In this document: positions 40,178 to 49,332 of the stretch, one piece after another
How the letters are laid out: every line of letters begins with the position of its first letter
Position numbering within the stretch: position 1 is the stretch's first letter
Source: Paraglaciecola sp. 20A4
GTDB lineage: Bacteria > Pseudomonadota > Gammaproteobacteria > Enterobacterales > Alteromonadaceae
Reading direction: 5' to 3'
Assembly: GCF_011378905.1 (NCBI RefSeq)
Contig: NZ_WTPY01000022.1
Coordinates: 19,204 to 83,203, forward strand
DNA: 64,000 bases
Translations under genes and position numbers: made by a program
Notes under the pieces: generated by a model
The model's database searches: none
What the model saw: the letters and a program-made list of their open reading frames with translations, nothing else
What the model was told of the DNA's origin: nothing

Positions 40178-41626
40178 ATGATAAAACCTCTGTTATTTAG
40201 TGCGCTATTATTCTCTGTTATTGCCAGCGCACAAACACCTCCAACAGAACAAGATGCGCAACCGCCTCTTGAATCACTTGGCACCGCGTTTCAAAATAGT
40301 ATCGAGTTGTTGCAAAATCGTTTTCGAATAGACTACGAAGTTGATGAGATAACCATGGTCTTTTTCCATGATTATGGCAGCGTTCCGGTAGTGTTGGTGC
40401 GGCCAGACGGTAGTAAAATCTATCAATCTCAAGCCGATGGTGAAGACGTTTTTTGGTTTGATACTGCTACATACGATATGGTCAGTATTAAAAAGCCCAT
40501 GCCCGGACCTTGGCAAGCCATAGGCAATATCACACCCAATAGTCGTGTAATGGTTATCAGTGATTTAATGCTACACGCAGAACCCTTACCAAGCGTCATA
40601 TTTTCTGGCGAAATTATTAAACAGACGGCTTACTTGACCAATGGCGGCGAGCCAATAAATTACGCTGAATTTAGGGATGTCGTCACCTTAAATATGCAAT
40701 TCTCCAGTACCAACAATCCAGATTTTAATAACTTTGGCGCTGACACTGAAACCATAGCGACTTTTGAAGACAATGGTCAAGGGATGGATGAGACGCCCTT
40801 AGATGGAACGTTCACTGGGCAGTTTAACTTGTCTGTTGCTGCTGGCGAATGGATCCCAACCTTCAGGGTGAGTACGCCGATGTTTTCACGAGAGCAAGTT
40901 GATGCCCCCGTGATGCTCTATCCTAATCCAATCCATATCTCGGTGGAAAAAACTACAGGCGTTGGGGGATACCATAAATTACTGATTGATGCTGACCGTG
41001 AGCACATGGATATATCCTCGCTGTTAATTGACGGTAAAGTTCAATTCCCCAATGGTGATATACAAAATTTTTCGATTACCGATATGTCTGCGGATGTGCG
41101 TGAATATTCAATCGTAAATTATGAATTTGGCGTGTATAGAATAAAGATTACTGCTTTTGGCAATACACTCGATGGACGTGAGGTAATACTGGATGTACCT
41201 GAATTTAGTTTTTTAACTGAAGAGCCCGTTGTCGTTGCTGCGATTGATGAAAACGCTTTAGCGTTACAGCCAGGCCAAGTATTAAATGAAGATGGCACGG
41301 TATCAGCACCTATTATCGAGCCTAATGTTGAACCGGAAATGGCAACGTCGACTTTAGTGTCACTGATTATTGGTATTAATCTATTCTTGCTCATTGTGGG
41401 TGGGGCACTGATATGGTTTGTGACCAAAGAGAAACCGGCCACGGTTGATGAAATATTAAATGATAAGCCCACGACTGATAATGATGAAAAAGCTAAGCTA
41501 AGTTTTATCGCGCGCCTTAAATTACGTTTTTCACGCAATAAAACCGACGATGATGATGACTCTGCTAAAGAAAGCAAAGATAAAAAAGCCAAAGAGAAAT
41601 CAGATAAGCCTGCCAGTAAAGGCTAA
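40178..41626 (+). CDS. TIGR03503 family membrane-anchored periplasmic protein
   Basis: A 482-residue conserved protein of unknown function found next to dnaQ in Alteromonadales and relatives. It has a signal peptide (L-L-F-S-A-L-L-F-S-V-I-A-S-A), a large beta-rich periplasmic part with motifs such as M-V-F-F-H-D-Y-G-S-V-P-V-V-L-V-R-P-D-G, one transmembrane helix at about 393-415, and a cytoplasmic tail rich in Lys, Asp and Glu. The D-x-M-L-x-A-E-P-L-P region and N-D-G-like G-M-D-E-T-P-L-D-G-T-F suggest Ig-like modules. Assignment to TIGR03503 rests on length, context and layout. Confidence 0.75.
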   Translation: MIKPLLFSALLFSVIASAQTPPTEQDAQPPLESLGTAFQNSIELLQNRFRIDYEVDEITMVFFHDYGSVPVVLVRPDGSKIYQSQADGEDVFWFDTATYDMVSIKKPMPGPWQAIGNITPNSRVMVISDLMLHAEPLPSVIFSGEIIKQTAYLTNGGEPINYAEFRDVVTLNMQFSSTNNPDFNNFGADTETIATFEDNGQGMDETPLDGTFTGQFNLSVAAGEWIPTFRVSTPMFSREQVDAPVMLYPNPIHISVEKTTGVGGYHKLLIDADREHMDISSLLIDGKVQFPNGDIQNFSITDMSADVREYSIVNYEFGVYRIKITAFGNTLDGREVILDVPEFSFLTEEPVVVAAIDENALALQPGQVLNEDGTVSAPIIEPNVEPEMATSTLVSLIIGINLFLLIVGGALIWFVTKEKPATVDEILNDKPTTDNDEKAKLSFIARLKLRFSRNKTDDDDDSAKESKDKKAKEKSDKPASKG

Positions 41627-41713
41627 TGTTGTGCGCATTTTGGTCAAATTGCTCAATGGATAGGCAAACAAACATAAATATTGAAATTAACCGATAAAAT
41701 TCAGAAAAAGCAG

Positions 41714-41742
41714 TTGACTCAATGTAGGGTTAACCGTATTAT
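41714..41742 (+). promoter_or_regulatory. Strong sigma-70 promoter of the tRNA-Asp cluster
   Basis: TTGACT (41714-41719) and TATTAT (41737-41742) are spaced by 17 bases, followed by the GC-rich stretch GCGCCGCGG. A GC-rich discriminator is typical of stable-RNA promoters under stringent control. It lies 67 bases before the first tRNA. Confidence 0.8.
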
Positions 41743-41808
41743 CTGCGCCGCGGTTGAGGGGAAGGTCTTAGATTAACTTCTTAACCCGTTGAAAGTATTA
41801 AAGAAACT

Positions 41809-41885
41809 GGAGCGGTAGTTCAGTTGGTTAGAATACCGGCCTGTCACGCCGGGGGTCGCGAGTTCGAGTCTCGTCCGTTCCGCCA
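41809..41885 (+). tRNA. tRNA-Asp (GTC), copy 1
   Basis: A 77-base tRNA with encoded CCA. The acceptor stem GGAGCGG pairs with CCGTTCC, with one G-T pair, and the anticodon loop C-T-G-T-C-A-C gives GTC. The T-loop TTCGAGT is standard. First of three identical copies read from one promoter. Confidence 0.97.
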
Positions 41886-41917
41886 ATTTCTTTTAGTACT
41901 TTCGGTTTTGAAACAGC

Positions 41918-41994
41918 GGAGCGGTAGTTCAGTTGGTTAGAATACCGGCCTGTCACGCCGGGGGTCGCGAGTTCGAGTCTCGTCCGTTCCGCCA
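41918..41994 (+). tRNA. tRNA-Asp (GTC), copy 2
   Basis: Identical in all 77 bases to copy 1, with encoded CCA, 32 bases after it. Anticodon GTC. Confidence 0.97.
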
Positions 41995-42019
41995 ATTTCA
42001 AAACAAAAAATTTATATGG

Positions 42020-42096
42020 GGAGCGGTAGTTCAGTTGGTTAGAATACCGGCCTGTCACGCCGGGGGTCGCGAGTTCGAGTCTCGTCCGTTCCGCCA
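42020..42096 (+). tRNA. tRNA-Asp (GTC), copy 3
   Basis: Identical to the other two copies, 25 bases after copy 2. Anticodon GTC with encoded CCA. The flanking spacers differ between copies, so only the genes are duplicated exactly. Confidence 0.97.
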
Positions 42097-42291
42097 TTAA
42101 ATTTTTCTTATAGTGATATTCTAATATACTTGTGTCAGTTCTTGGCAAAAATTTGCAACAAAATCCTCTTTATATCTTGTCGTTCCATCATTAAAATTCA
42201 TGTCATTAATATATGCTTCAGGTAAACTGCTTGCTCTAAATTTTGCCGTGCTGTGATGCATAATCACATCGCGTAATATTGGTGAGTTAAC

Positions 42292-43353
42292 TTGATTTTA
42301 TTATTGTTTTATATTGCCTTAGCTCTGGGTGTGTCGTTTGTATGTTCCATTGCTGAAGCGGTTATCTTAAGCGTTTCTTCTGCTTATATTTCTGTTCTGG
42401 AAAAGCAAAATCATAAAAGTGGTTTTCTATTGCGCAAGCAAGTGCAAAATATTAATAATCCGCTAGCCGCTATTCTTACTTTAAACACCGTTGCCCATAC
42501 GATGGGCGCCGCTGGAGCAGGAGCCCAAGCCGTTGCTGTATTTGGTGAAGTTTATATGGGCGTTATCTCTGGTATTTTGACATTATTTATTTTGGTCTTC
42601 TCAGAAATTATTCCCAAAACATTAGGTGCCACGTTTTGGCGTAAATTAGCTCCGCCGACCGCTTATTTTCTAAAATACCTTATTTTAGTGCTTTATCCTT
42701 TTGTGATCTTGGCAAACAAGTTAACGGCTGGCTTTAGTGACGACTCACCTTTAAAAGGGTTAAGTAAAGCCGAGTTGTCTGTATTGACGGATGAATCTTA
42801 CAAAGAGGGGCAAATTGCTAAGCAGGAAGCCAATATTCTGCAAAACCTGTTGTCATTGGATGTGTTAAAAATAAAAAATGCTATGACGCACCGAACGGTA
42901 ATATTTTCGGTGCCTCAGGATATGACGGTTGAAGCTTTTTATCATAAGCACGGCACCATTGAGTTTTCGCGTATTCCTATTTACGAGCAATCAGAGCCAG
43001 AAAAAATAACCGGTTATGTATTAAAGAAAGATATTCTGCTAGCCATGATCCGCAATAATGAAAAAAACCCATTAAGTGTGTATCGCAAAGATATGGTGAC
43101 TCTGTTGAGCAGTATGCCTCTTTCTGCAGCATTACATCCTCTGCATACAAAGCGCGCCAATATGTTACTTGTGGTGGACGAGTATGGTGGGTTAGAAGGT
43201 ATTTTGACTGACGAAGATCTTACCGAAGCCTTGCTTGGGGTAGAGATAGTAGATGAAAATGATAAAAATGTGAGTATGAAAAAACTTGCCCGGTTGATGT
43301 GGAAACGCCGAGAACGAGAAGCTCTTAGAAAATCAACGCAAAAAAAGACCTAA
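42292..43353 (+). CDS. DUF21/CNNM transmembrane protein with CBS domains (CorB/HlyC-type)
   Basis: A 353-residue membrane protein: a DUF21 (CNNM) transmembrane domain with about four helices (1-175; note S-I-A-E-A-V-I-L-S and P-K-T-L-G-A), then two CBS repeats (about 190-320; M-T-H-R-T-V and V-D-E-Y-G-G-L-E-G-I-L-T-D-E-D). The usual C-terminal CorC_HlyC domain is missing and the chain ends in a basic tail. Relatives transport or regulate Mg2+ and other divalent ions. The start is TTG with GGTGAG 5 bases upstream. It precedes lolD by about 40 bases, so co-transcription is likely. Confidence 0.85.
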   Translation: MILLLFYIALALGVSFVCSIAEAVILSVSSAYISVLEKQNHKSGFLLRKQVQNINNPLAAILTLNTVAHTMGAAGAGAQAVAVFGEVYMGVISGILTLFILVFSEIIPKTLGATFWRKLAPPTAYFLKYLILVLYPFVILANKLTAGFSDDSPLKGLSKAELSVLTDESYKEGQIAKQEANILQNLLSLDVLKIKNAMTHRTVIFSVPQDMTVEAFYHKHGTIEFSRIPIYEQSEPEKITGYVLKKDILLAMIRNNEKNPLSVYRKDMVTLLSSMPLSAALHPLHTKRANMLLVVDEYGGLEGILTDEDLTEALLGVEIVDENDKNVSMKKLARLMWKRREREALRKSTQKKT

Positions 43354-43392
43354 CGCTACACTAGCAATCCGAATTAAGGGACAAATAGCAAT

Positions 43393-44076
43393 ATGCATGA
43401 ACTGTTGAACTGTGTTCATTTATCCAAGCAATATGACGATGGTAAAAATAGCGTACACATTCTTAGTGACGTTAATTTAACAGTCAATACATCGGAACAA
43501 ATAGCCATTGTAGGCACGTCAGGTTCAGGTAAGAGCACCTTATTACATTTACTAGGCGCCCTTGATCAGCCAACGTCAGGTTATGTGTTGTTTGAACAGC
43601 AAGATATATTTGCCTTTTCCAGTGCCCAACAGGCCAAATTTCGTAATCAATCCTTAGGGTTTGTCTATCAGGCTCACCATTTACTACCGGAATTTAGTGC
43701 CCTTGAAAATGTTGCTATGCCGCGCTTAATCGCCAATGAAAAACGTGAACTAGCTTTGCATCACGCAGAAATAATGCTTAAAAAAGTTGGCCTTGAGCAT
43801 CGACTATCTCACCGCCCCAGTATGTTATCTGGCGGCGAGCGGCAGCGCGTAGCAATCGCTCGGGCATTGGTCAATAAACCGAAACTGGTGTTAGCTGATG
43901 AACCCACTGGTAATCTCGATGCAAAAACAGGTGAGGGCATTTATCAGTTACTCAATGAACTACGCGAGCTCAGTCAAACGAGCTTTATTGTGGTGACACA
44001 TGATATTCAGTTAGCGAGTCGTCTTGACCGCTCTCTTAGTCTGGTTAATGGCCAATTAAGTCCACAACATGATTAA
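43393..44076 (+). CDS. lolD: Lipoprotein-releasing ABC transporter ATP-binding protein LolD
   Basis: The 227-residue ATPase of the Lol complex, which extracts outer-membrane lipoproteins from the inner membrane. Walker A is G-T-S-G-S-G-K-S-T, the signature [15 protein letters not shown], and Walker B L-V-L-A-D-E-P-T. The Q-A-H-H-L-L-P-E-F loop is typical for LolD. The permease gene follows 15 bases later. Confidence 0.95.
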   Translation: MHELLNCVHLSKQYDDGKNSVHILSDVNLTVNTSEQIAIVGTSGSGKSTLLHLLGALDQPTSGYVLFEQQDIFAFSSAQQAKFRNQSLGFVYQAHHLLPEFSALENVAMPRLIANEKRELALHHAEIMLKKVGLEHRLSHRPSMLSGGERQRVAIARALVNKPKLVLADEPTGNLDAKTGEGIYQLLNELRELSQTSFIVVTHDIQLASRLDRSLSLVNGQLSPQHD

Positions 44077-44091
44077 TAAAGAGTCGATTAG

Positions 44092-45327
44092 ATGAAGTTA
44101 ATTTTTCAACTCGCCTGGCGTTTTCGCAGCAGTAAGCAGCAAAATGGCTACATTTCCTTTATTTCAGCGTCATCTACGGTGGGCATCGCATTAGGTTGTT
44201 TCGTGCTAATATTGCTGCTATCTGTTATGAATGGCTTCGAAAAAGAGTTAAAAGACCGTTTACTTTCGATTATTCCCCATGGTGAATTATACGCTGTTAG
44301 CAGTGCTGGCATTTCAGACTGGCAAAACGAAATAAAATCGTTGCAGGTCGATCCTCGAATCGAATCCATTCAGCCTTACACTAAAGCTACCGGCATGTTG
44401 CAAAAAGGCAAAAAGATGAAGGCCATCGAATTGGTCGGTATTGATACAAAATATGCCGAGCATGACGGTATGTTAAGTAGCGTACCAACCGCACAATGGC
44501 AAGCGTTTAGCCATGATGAACAAGGCGTTATGTTAGGCGCGGGTGCGATGCGAAAACTTGGTATTGAGCTAGGAGATAAAGTCAAACTACTATTGCCTCA
44601 ATTAAGTAACGATTTATCTATTCGTGCACCTAAAACACTTTGGTTAAATGTAGTTGCAGTGGTGAATATTGGCGGTGAACTCGATAATCACATTGGCTAT
44701 ATGCACTTGCCGCTTGCTTCACAAACACTAGGCGTGACAAACGGTGTGCAAGGTCTGCGATTTCGCTACCACGACCCATTTCTGGCGCCGATGATCACAC
44801 GAGAAATAGGTTATGGATTTGCGCAAGAAGTGTATATGTCTGATTGGACGCGTACCCAAGGTCATTTATACCAAGACATACAATTGGTAAGGGTTGTGGT
44901 GTATATCACCCTTATATTGGTGATAGGTGTTGCCTGTTTTAATATTGTGTCGACGTTAGTGATGGCGGTAAATGAAAAACAGTCGGAAATTGCGATGTTA
45001 AAAACCATGGGCGCTACTGAGCGAACTATCATTCTAATATTTATGCTGCAAGGCCTTATTAATGGCGTTATTGGTACTCTGATTGGCGTTATTTGTGGTG
45101 TGTTGATGGCGTTAAACCTAACTACTGTCGCCAGAGGATTTGAGCATTTGACCGGGGTGCAGTTTTTATCTGGTGATATCTACTTTATCGACTTTTTACC
45201 CTCAGCACTGAAATGGCATGAGGTATACATTACCGCTTTGATCGCGTTAACACTGACGTTGCTTGCCACAGTGTATCCCGCCCGAAAAGCAGCCAACGTT
45301 AATCCAGCCACGGTATTAGGTCATTAA
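44092..45327 (+). CDS. lolE: Lipoprotein-releasing ABC transporter permease (LolC/LolE family)
   Basis: A 411-residue MacB/FtsX-type permease with one N-terminal transmembrane helix (about 22-46), a periplasmic domain, and three C-terminal helices (about 265-290, 312-340, 375-400). F-I-S-A-S-S-T-V-G-I-A-L-G and S-V-M-N-G-F-E-K-E-L are typical Lol signatures. Enterobacteria have two permeases around lolD (LolC and LolE); only one is here. It may pair with a LolC encoded elsewhere or work as a homodimer of the LolF type, so the symbol is tentative. A terminator follows. Confidence 0.88.
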   Translation: MKLIFQLAWRFRSSKQQNGYISFISASSTVGIALGCFVLILLLSVMNGFEKELKDRLLSIIPHGELYAVSSAGISDWQNEIKSLQVDPRIESIQPYTKATGMLQKGKKMKAIELVGIDTKYAEHDGMLSSVPTAQWQAFSHDEQGVMLGAGAMRKLGIELGDKVKLLLPQLSNDLSIRAPKTLWLNVVAVVNIGGELDNHIGYMHLPLASQTLGVTNGVQGLRFRYHDPFLAPMITREIGYGFAQEVYMSDWTRTQGHLYQDIQLVRVVVYITLILVIGVACFNIVSTLVMAVNEKQSEIAMLKTMGATERTIILIFMLQGLINGVIGTLIGVICGVLMALNLTTVARGFEHLTGVQFLSGDIYFIDFLPSALKWHEVYITALIALTLTLLATVYPARKAANVNPATVLGH

Positions 45328-45451
45328 TGGTCGCTCTAAGGCTTATAACAGACAGATTAATGCATATAGGCAGCTTGGCAGCTTAAGACATTTATTAAAT
45401 GGATTCATGCCACGTAGGCACTGATTATTTCAGGATGGGACAGCAGATATA

Positions 45452-45485
45452 AAAAAGGCAGTGCGCTAGCGCACTGCCTTTTTGT
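45452..45485. terminator. Bidirectional intrinsic terminator
   Basis: AAAAAGGCAGTGCGCT (45452-45467) is directly followed by its reverse complement, giving a long stem with A's and T's at its ends. It separates the lol genes from the convergent symporter gene. Confidence 0.92.
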
Positions 45486-45505
45486 TTTCCATTTTCTTAG
45501 CTAGA

Positions 45506-46858
45506 TTAATTTGGCTTAGGCGGAGCATGTAATGTTTCTTCTTCTACGCCTGCATCAGGGTCATTGTAGCGGTCAATATCAAACTCACCTTCGCTTTTCG
45601 CTACAATACAAGCCACCATACAGTCTCCTGTCACGTTAACTGCGGTGCGTGTCATATCAAGCAAACGGTCAACTCCGATAATAAGGGCAATACCTTCTAC
45701 CGGTAAATTAACTTGTTGCAACACCATGGCTAACATTATCAAGCCCACACCGGGTACACCAGCAGTTCCAACTGACGCTAATGTCGCAGTAAGTATGACC
45801 ATCATGTAATCACCCAGCGACAAGTCAATGCCGTAAACTTGCGCAATAAAAACAGTCGCAACACCCTGCATAATCGCAGTGCCATCCATGTTGATTGTGG
45901 CCCCTAACGGGATCGTAAATGAGGCTACCGACGATTTAACACCAAGTTTATTGGTTGCTGTTTCAAGGGTCACTGGTAGCGTTGCACTGCTGCTTGATGT
46001 ACTAAAGGCAAAAATAGCGGCGTCGCGCATTTTTCGAAGTAAAATGACCGGACTCAAACCACTGAATAACTTCAGAATGATCGGGTATGATACAAACGCG
46101 TGGATAACCAATACAAACATCACCAGCAAGAAGTATTTCAGTAGGCCTGCAATGGTATCAAAGCCGATAGTGGCAAAGAGTTTCGCCATCAGTACAAAAA
46201 CGCCATAAGGGGCTAAGTTCATCAAAATAGTCACGAGTTTCATGACGACTTCGCTTAAATCTTCGAACATCGCGGTTAAACGTTTACCAGCTGCACCTGC
46301 CATCGACATTGCCACACCGAAAAGCACCGAAAATACAATGATCTGCAACATATTGCCTTGAGCCATGGCATTGACCGGATTAGACGGCATCATATTGATA
46401 ATCACTTGACCTAAACTAGGCGCTTCCTTGGCTTGATAAGCCGCATCGGTTGTCATGCTAATTGAATCACCAGGTGAGACCAGTAACGCAAAGCCTACCG
46501 CTAAAGAGATAGCTACTGCGGTAGTACCTATGTATAGCAATATTGACTTACCGCCCAAGCGTCCAAGTTTACTTGGGTCAGACAAGCTAGCAGTTCCACA
46601 GACCAAAGAAACAAAGACCAGTGGCACAACTAGCATTTTTAGACTCGCGATGAATATTTGCCCAACGACGTTAAATATACCATCGACTAAAAGTCCATAC
46701 GTAGAAACCTCAAACCCAAATACACTAAACGAAAAATCTCCGCTATCATCAAACAGTTGCTGGAGAAGGCTACCTATTACTATGCCAGCTAGCATGCCGA
46801 GAAATATTCTGGCAGTTAAACTAAACTTTTCGGGGGTGGAGGGGAGTGATTGGCTCAT
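45506..46858 (-). CDS. Dicarboxylate/amino acid:cation symporter (DAACS family)
   Basis: A polytopic symporter of about 450 residues of the glutamate/dicarboxylate family (GltP, DctA relatives). The serine-rich hairpin motif A-F-S-T-S-S-S-S-A-T-L-P-V-T and N-M-D-G-T-A-I-M-Q-G, which form the substrate and cation sites, are intact, as is D-R-L-L-D-M-T-R-T-A-V-N-V-T-G-D. The substrate is a C4-dicarboxylate or acidic/neutral amino acid; not decidable. The ATG at 46858 follows AGGAAAATC; an in-frame start at 46888 is weaker. It is transcribed alone. Confidence 0.92.
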   Translation of the reverse strand: MSQSLPSTPEKFSLTARIFLGMLAGIVIGSLLQQLFDDSGDFSFSVFGFEVSTYGLLVDGIFNVVGQIFIASLKMLVVPLVFVSLVCGTASLSDPSKLGRLGGKSILLYIGTTAVAISLAVGFALLVSPGDSISMTTDAAYQAKEAPSLGQVIINMMPSNPVNAMAQGNMLQIIVFSVLFGVAMSMAGAAGKRLTAMFEDLSEVVMKLVTILMNLAPYGVFVLMAKLFATIGFDTIAGLLKYFLLVMFVLVIHAFVSYPIILKLFSGLSPVILLRKMRDAAIFAFSTSSSSATLPVTLETATNKLGVKSSVASFTIPLGATINMDGTAIMQGVATVFIAQVYGIDLSLGDYMMVILTATLASVGTAGVPGVGLIMLAMVLQQVNLPVEGIALIIGVDRLLDMTRTAVNVTGDCMVACIVAKSEGEFDIDRYNDPDAGVEEETLHAPPKPN

Positions 46859-46983
46859 GATTTTCCTGAATTTATTATTATTGCCCATAGGTTAGCAAGT
46901 TTGCTCAATAAGCTGAACAAATAAAATGTGCGCATATGTGACATCGAGTGTTTGCTAACCGACGGATAAAAAGGACTATTTAT

Positions 46984-49170
46984 ATGTTTCGACGCGCAAA
47001 TTTGTTATTGAGCGGCTTTGTGTTATGTGCATTACTTGCTTGTGGCGGAGGCTCAGAGAATAGTCTTTCTAGAGACGACAATGCTTCGGGGGGCGGAGGT
47101 AGTCCAAATGAAACACTCACCTATACCATATCGATGGCACTCAAAAATGCCAATCAACAAACTGCGACTCAATTAAGCGCGTCCACCCCTTTAACATTGA
47201 CTGCCCGAGTGACAGATAATAATGGGGCACTAGCGACAGATAAGCTCGTGACGTTTACTTTCAATCCTGAAGGTTTAGCGGTGTTCAATAATAATGCCGG
47301 TACCGCATCAACTGGTACATCAGGTGAAGCTCAAATTACCCTGCTGGTTGGCGATAATTCAGGAGCAGGTGAGGTTATTGCAACGCTAAGTAACGGTGAA
47401 ACAGCCAGTACAACGTTTACATCAACTGGCACTACCCAGACGAATGTGCAGCCCCAAGCTCTCGCCTTATTCGCGGGCGCTGTGCAATTGCCCTCAAGTG
47501 GCACCGATAGTGTTGAGCTGGTCGCCCTTGTTAAGAACGCGCAAAATGTTTTAATGGAAGGGATTGATGTGGTGTTTTCAGCGGATGCCGATGCTGCATT
47601 GATGATTACGCAAGGTACTACTGGCACTGACGGGCAGGCAAGAGCAACGTTAACGACCCAAAATAACCGACAGAACCGCGCTATTCAGGTAACAGCAACA
47701 ACAGGGACACTGACTCAAACGTTATTGATTTCCGTTGTGGGCACCACGGTCAATATTGATGGCCCCAGCTCAGTGATATTGAATGATCCGGTTGAGTTAA
47801 CCTTAAGTTTGCTCGATTCAGATGGTAATGGCATTGCTAATCAACAGATTAATTTATCTGCGGCGAATGGGGGGTTGAGTAATACAACACCGACGACTGC
47901 AAGCAATGGGCAAGTTACTGTTATTTATACTGGCAACAGCCCTGGTATCGACACAATTAGCGCTAGCGCCTTAAATGACCAAGGTGAATTCAGTGTTACT
48001 GTGCAACCGGATAATTTTAGTTTCACTGAAGCGCCTGATGAAGAAATTGCGCTAAATACATCAGCATCATTAGGGCTAACCTGGTTATCGAATAACCAAA
48101 GCGTCACTGGCGGACAAGTCACGCTTACGACTTCTCGGGGCACAGTAGCCACAACGACTAAAACTACTGACGGTGACGGGCTGGTAAGCTTTTTAATTTC
48201 ATCAGATAACGCTGGTTTTGCCACTGTGTCGGCTACCGGTGTCGACAGCAACAGCAATGAAGTGACAGCGAGGGTACAAGTTGAATTTGTGGCAACCATC
48301 GCTGACGATATTATTGTTGATGCTACACCAGACTCAATTGGCCCAACAGGAGAAATCAGCACCATAAGCGCAGTCGTGCGTGATGCCCAGGGGAACTTAG
48401 TCAAAGGCAAAACCATTAATTTTTTATTGGATGATGTGAGCGGCGGACAGATATCCCCTAATCAGGCCACCACAGATAGAAGTGGCATAGCCAAAACCGT
48501 GTACACATCAAATGCCTTAAGCACCTTTGAAGGGGTCAAGGTATACGGCACGGTGGATGACACCCAAAGCGTATCAGCATTTACTTTGCTTACTGTTGAC
48601 GATAAACCTTTTGATATCGTGTTTGGAACGGGGAATATAATTCAGTCACCTACCGAGTCATCTTATACCAAACAGTTCTCTGCTTTCGTGACTGACCCTG
48701 ACTCGAATCCAGTTGAAAATGCTGATATTACGTTTTCTGCTCCACCAAAAGCATTCAACGTTGGTGGCACGTACAAAAAGGGGTATTGGCTTTTTGACAC
48801 CACACTGAACCGTTGGAACAAATACGTCACAGTTGTTTGTGATAACGAGGACATCAATGGCAATGGTATCTTAGATGCGGATGAAGACATTAATGGGGAT
48901 GAGCAATTAACACCGGGCAATGTCGTGGCTGTCCAGTCTGAAGGTGTAACCGATGAAAATGGCCAAGTGATCTTTACGTTAAGTTACCCTAAGGCTTTTG
49001 GCGAATGGACCACAGTGTCAATTACTACCAATGGCGAATCTCAAGGCAGCGAATCCTCTGAGCAACGCGATTATGATTTAGAGGTTGCAGCAAGTGATTT
49101 AACCAACCCCGTATCAGGCCCACCTGCTAACCCTTATGGTGAGTCATTCAACTGTAACGATACATTATAA
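46984..49170 (+). CDS. Surface lipoprotein with Big/invasin-type Ig-like repeats
   Basis: A lipoprotein of about 728 residues. The signal peptide ends with the lipobox L-L-A-C followed by G-G-G-S, and a Gly/Ser/Asn linker leads into tandem Ig-like domains of the Big_1 type, as seen from repeated patterns such as D-N-N-G-A-L-A, S-G-E-A-Q-I-T-L, G-N-G-I-A-N-Q and T-D-G-D-G-L-V-S-F about every 90-100 residues. The composition is rich in Thr, Ser, Asn and Asp. An Asp-rich D-I-N-G-N-G-I-L-D-A-D-E-D-I-N-G-D-E segment near residue 645 could bind Ca2+. The ATG at 46984 follows AAGGA; an upstream start at 46948 precedes the signal peptide. Adhesion or surface structure is likely. Confidence 0.85.
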   Translation: MFRRANLLLSGFVLCALLACGGGSENSLSRDDNASGGGGSPNETLTYTISMALKNANQQTATQLSASTPLTLTARVTDNNGALATDKLVTFTFNPEGLAVFNNNAGTASTGTSGEAQITLLVGDNSGAGEVIATLSNGETASTTFTSTGTTQTNVQPQALALFAGAVQLPSSGTDSVELVALVKNAQNVLMEGIDVVFSADADAALMITQGTTGTDGQARATLTTQNNRQNRAIQVTATTGTLTQTLLISVVGTTVNIDGPSSVILNDPVELTLSLLDSDGNGIANQQINLSAANGGLSNTTPTTASNGQVTVIYTGNSPGIDTISASALNDQGEFSVTVQPDNFSFTEAPDEEIALNTSASLGLTWLSNNQSVTGGQVTLTTSRGTVATTTKTTDGDGLVSFLISSDNAGFATVSATGVDSNSNEVTARVQVEFVATIADDIIVDATPDSIGPTGEISTISAVVRDAQGNLVKGKTINFLLDDVSGGQISPNQATTDRSGIAKTVYTSNALSTFEGVKVYGTVDDTQSVSAFTLLTVDDKPFDIVFGTGNIIQSPTESSYTKQFSAFVTDPDSNPVENADITFSAPPKAFNVGGTYKKGYWLFDTTLNRWNKYVTVVCDNEDINGNGILDADEDINGDEQLTPGNVVAVQSEGVTDENGQVIFTLSYPKAFGEWTTVSITTNGESQGSESSEQRDYDLEVAASDLTNPVSGPPANPYGESFNCNDTL

Positions 49171-49237
49171 CGCTACCTTGTCGCGTTGAATCATCACATT
49201 AGAGTATTTGAAAGCGCGCGAAAATATAGCAAGTAAC

Positions 49238-49276
49238 AAAAAGCCCGGTATCAAATATATGATTCCGGCCTTTTTT
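49238..49276. terminator. Terminator between the lipoprotein and astB genes
   Basis: AAAAAGCCCGG (49238-49248) pairs, with one mismatch, with CCGGCC and the T-run (49265-49276), with ATCA/TGAT inside. It can serve both convergent genes. Confidence 0.65.
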
Positions 49277-49332
49277 ACCTCTTTTAGAACGCAAATATGT
49301 CAGTAAAACGACTCGGGGGATTGACCGAAATA

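Noticed and set aside
41809..42096. Regular repeats with 25-32 base spacers, CRISPR-like at first sight
   Set aside because: The repeated units are complete 77-base tRNAs; no cas genes are present.
41828..42148. A 106-codon minus-strand frame covering the tRNA genes, with repeated R-L-E-L-A-T-P-G-V-T-G-R-Y-S-N-Q
   Set aside because: It is the translation of the antisense strand of three identical tRNA-Asp genes, a well-known false gene.
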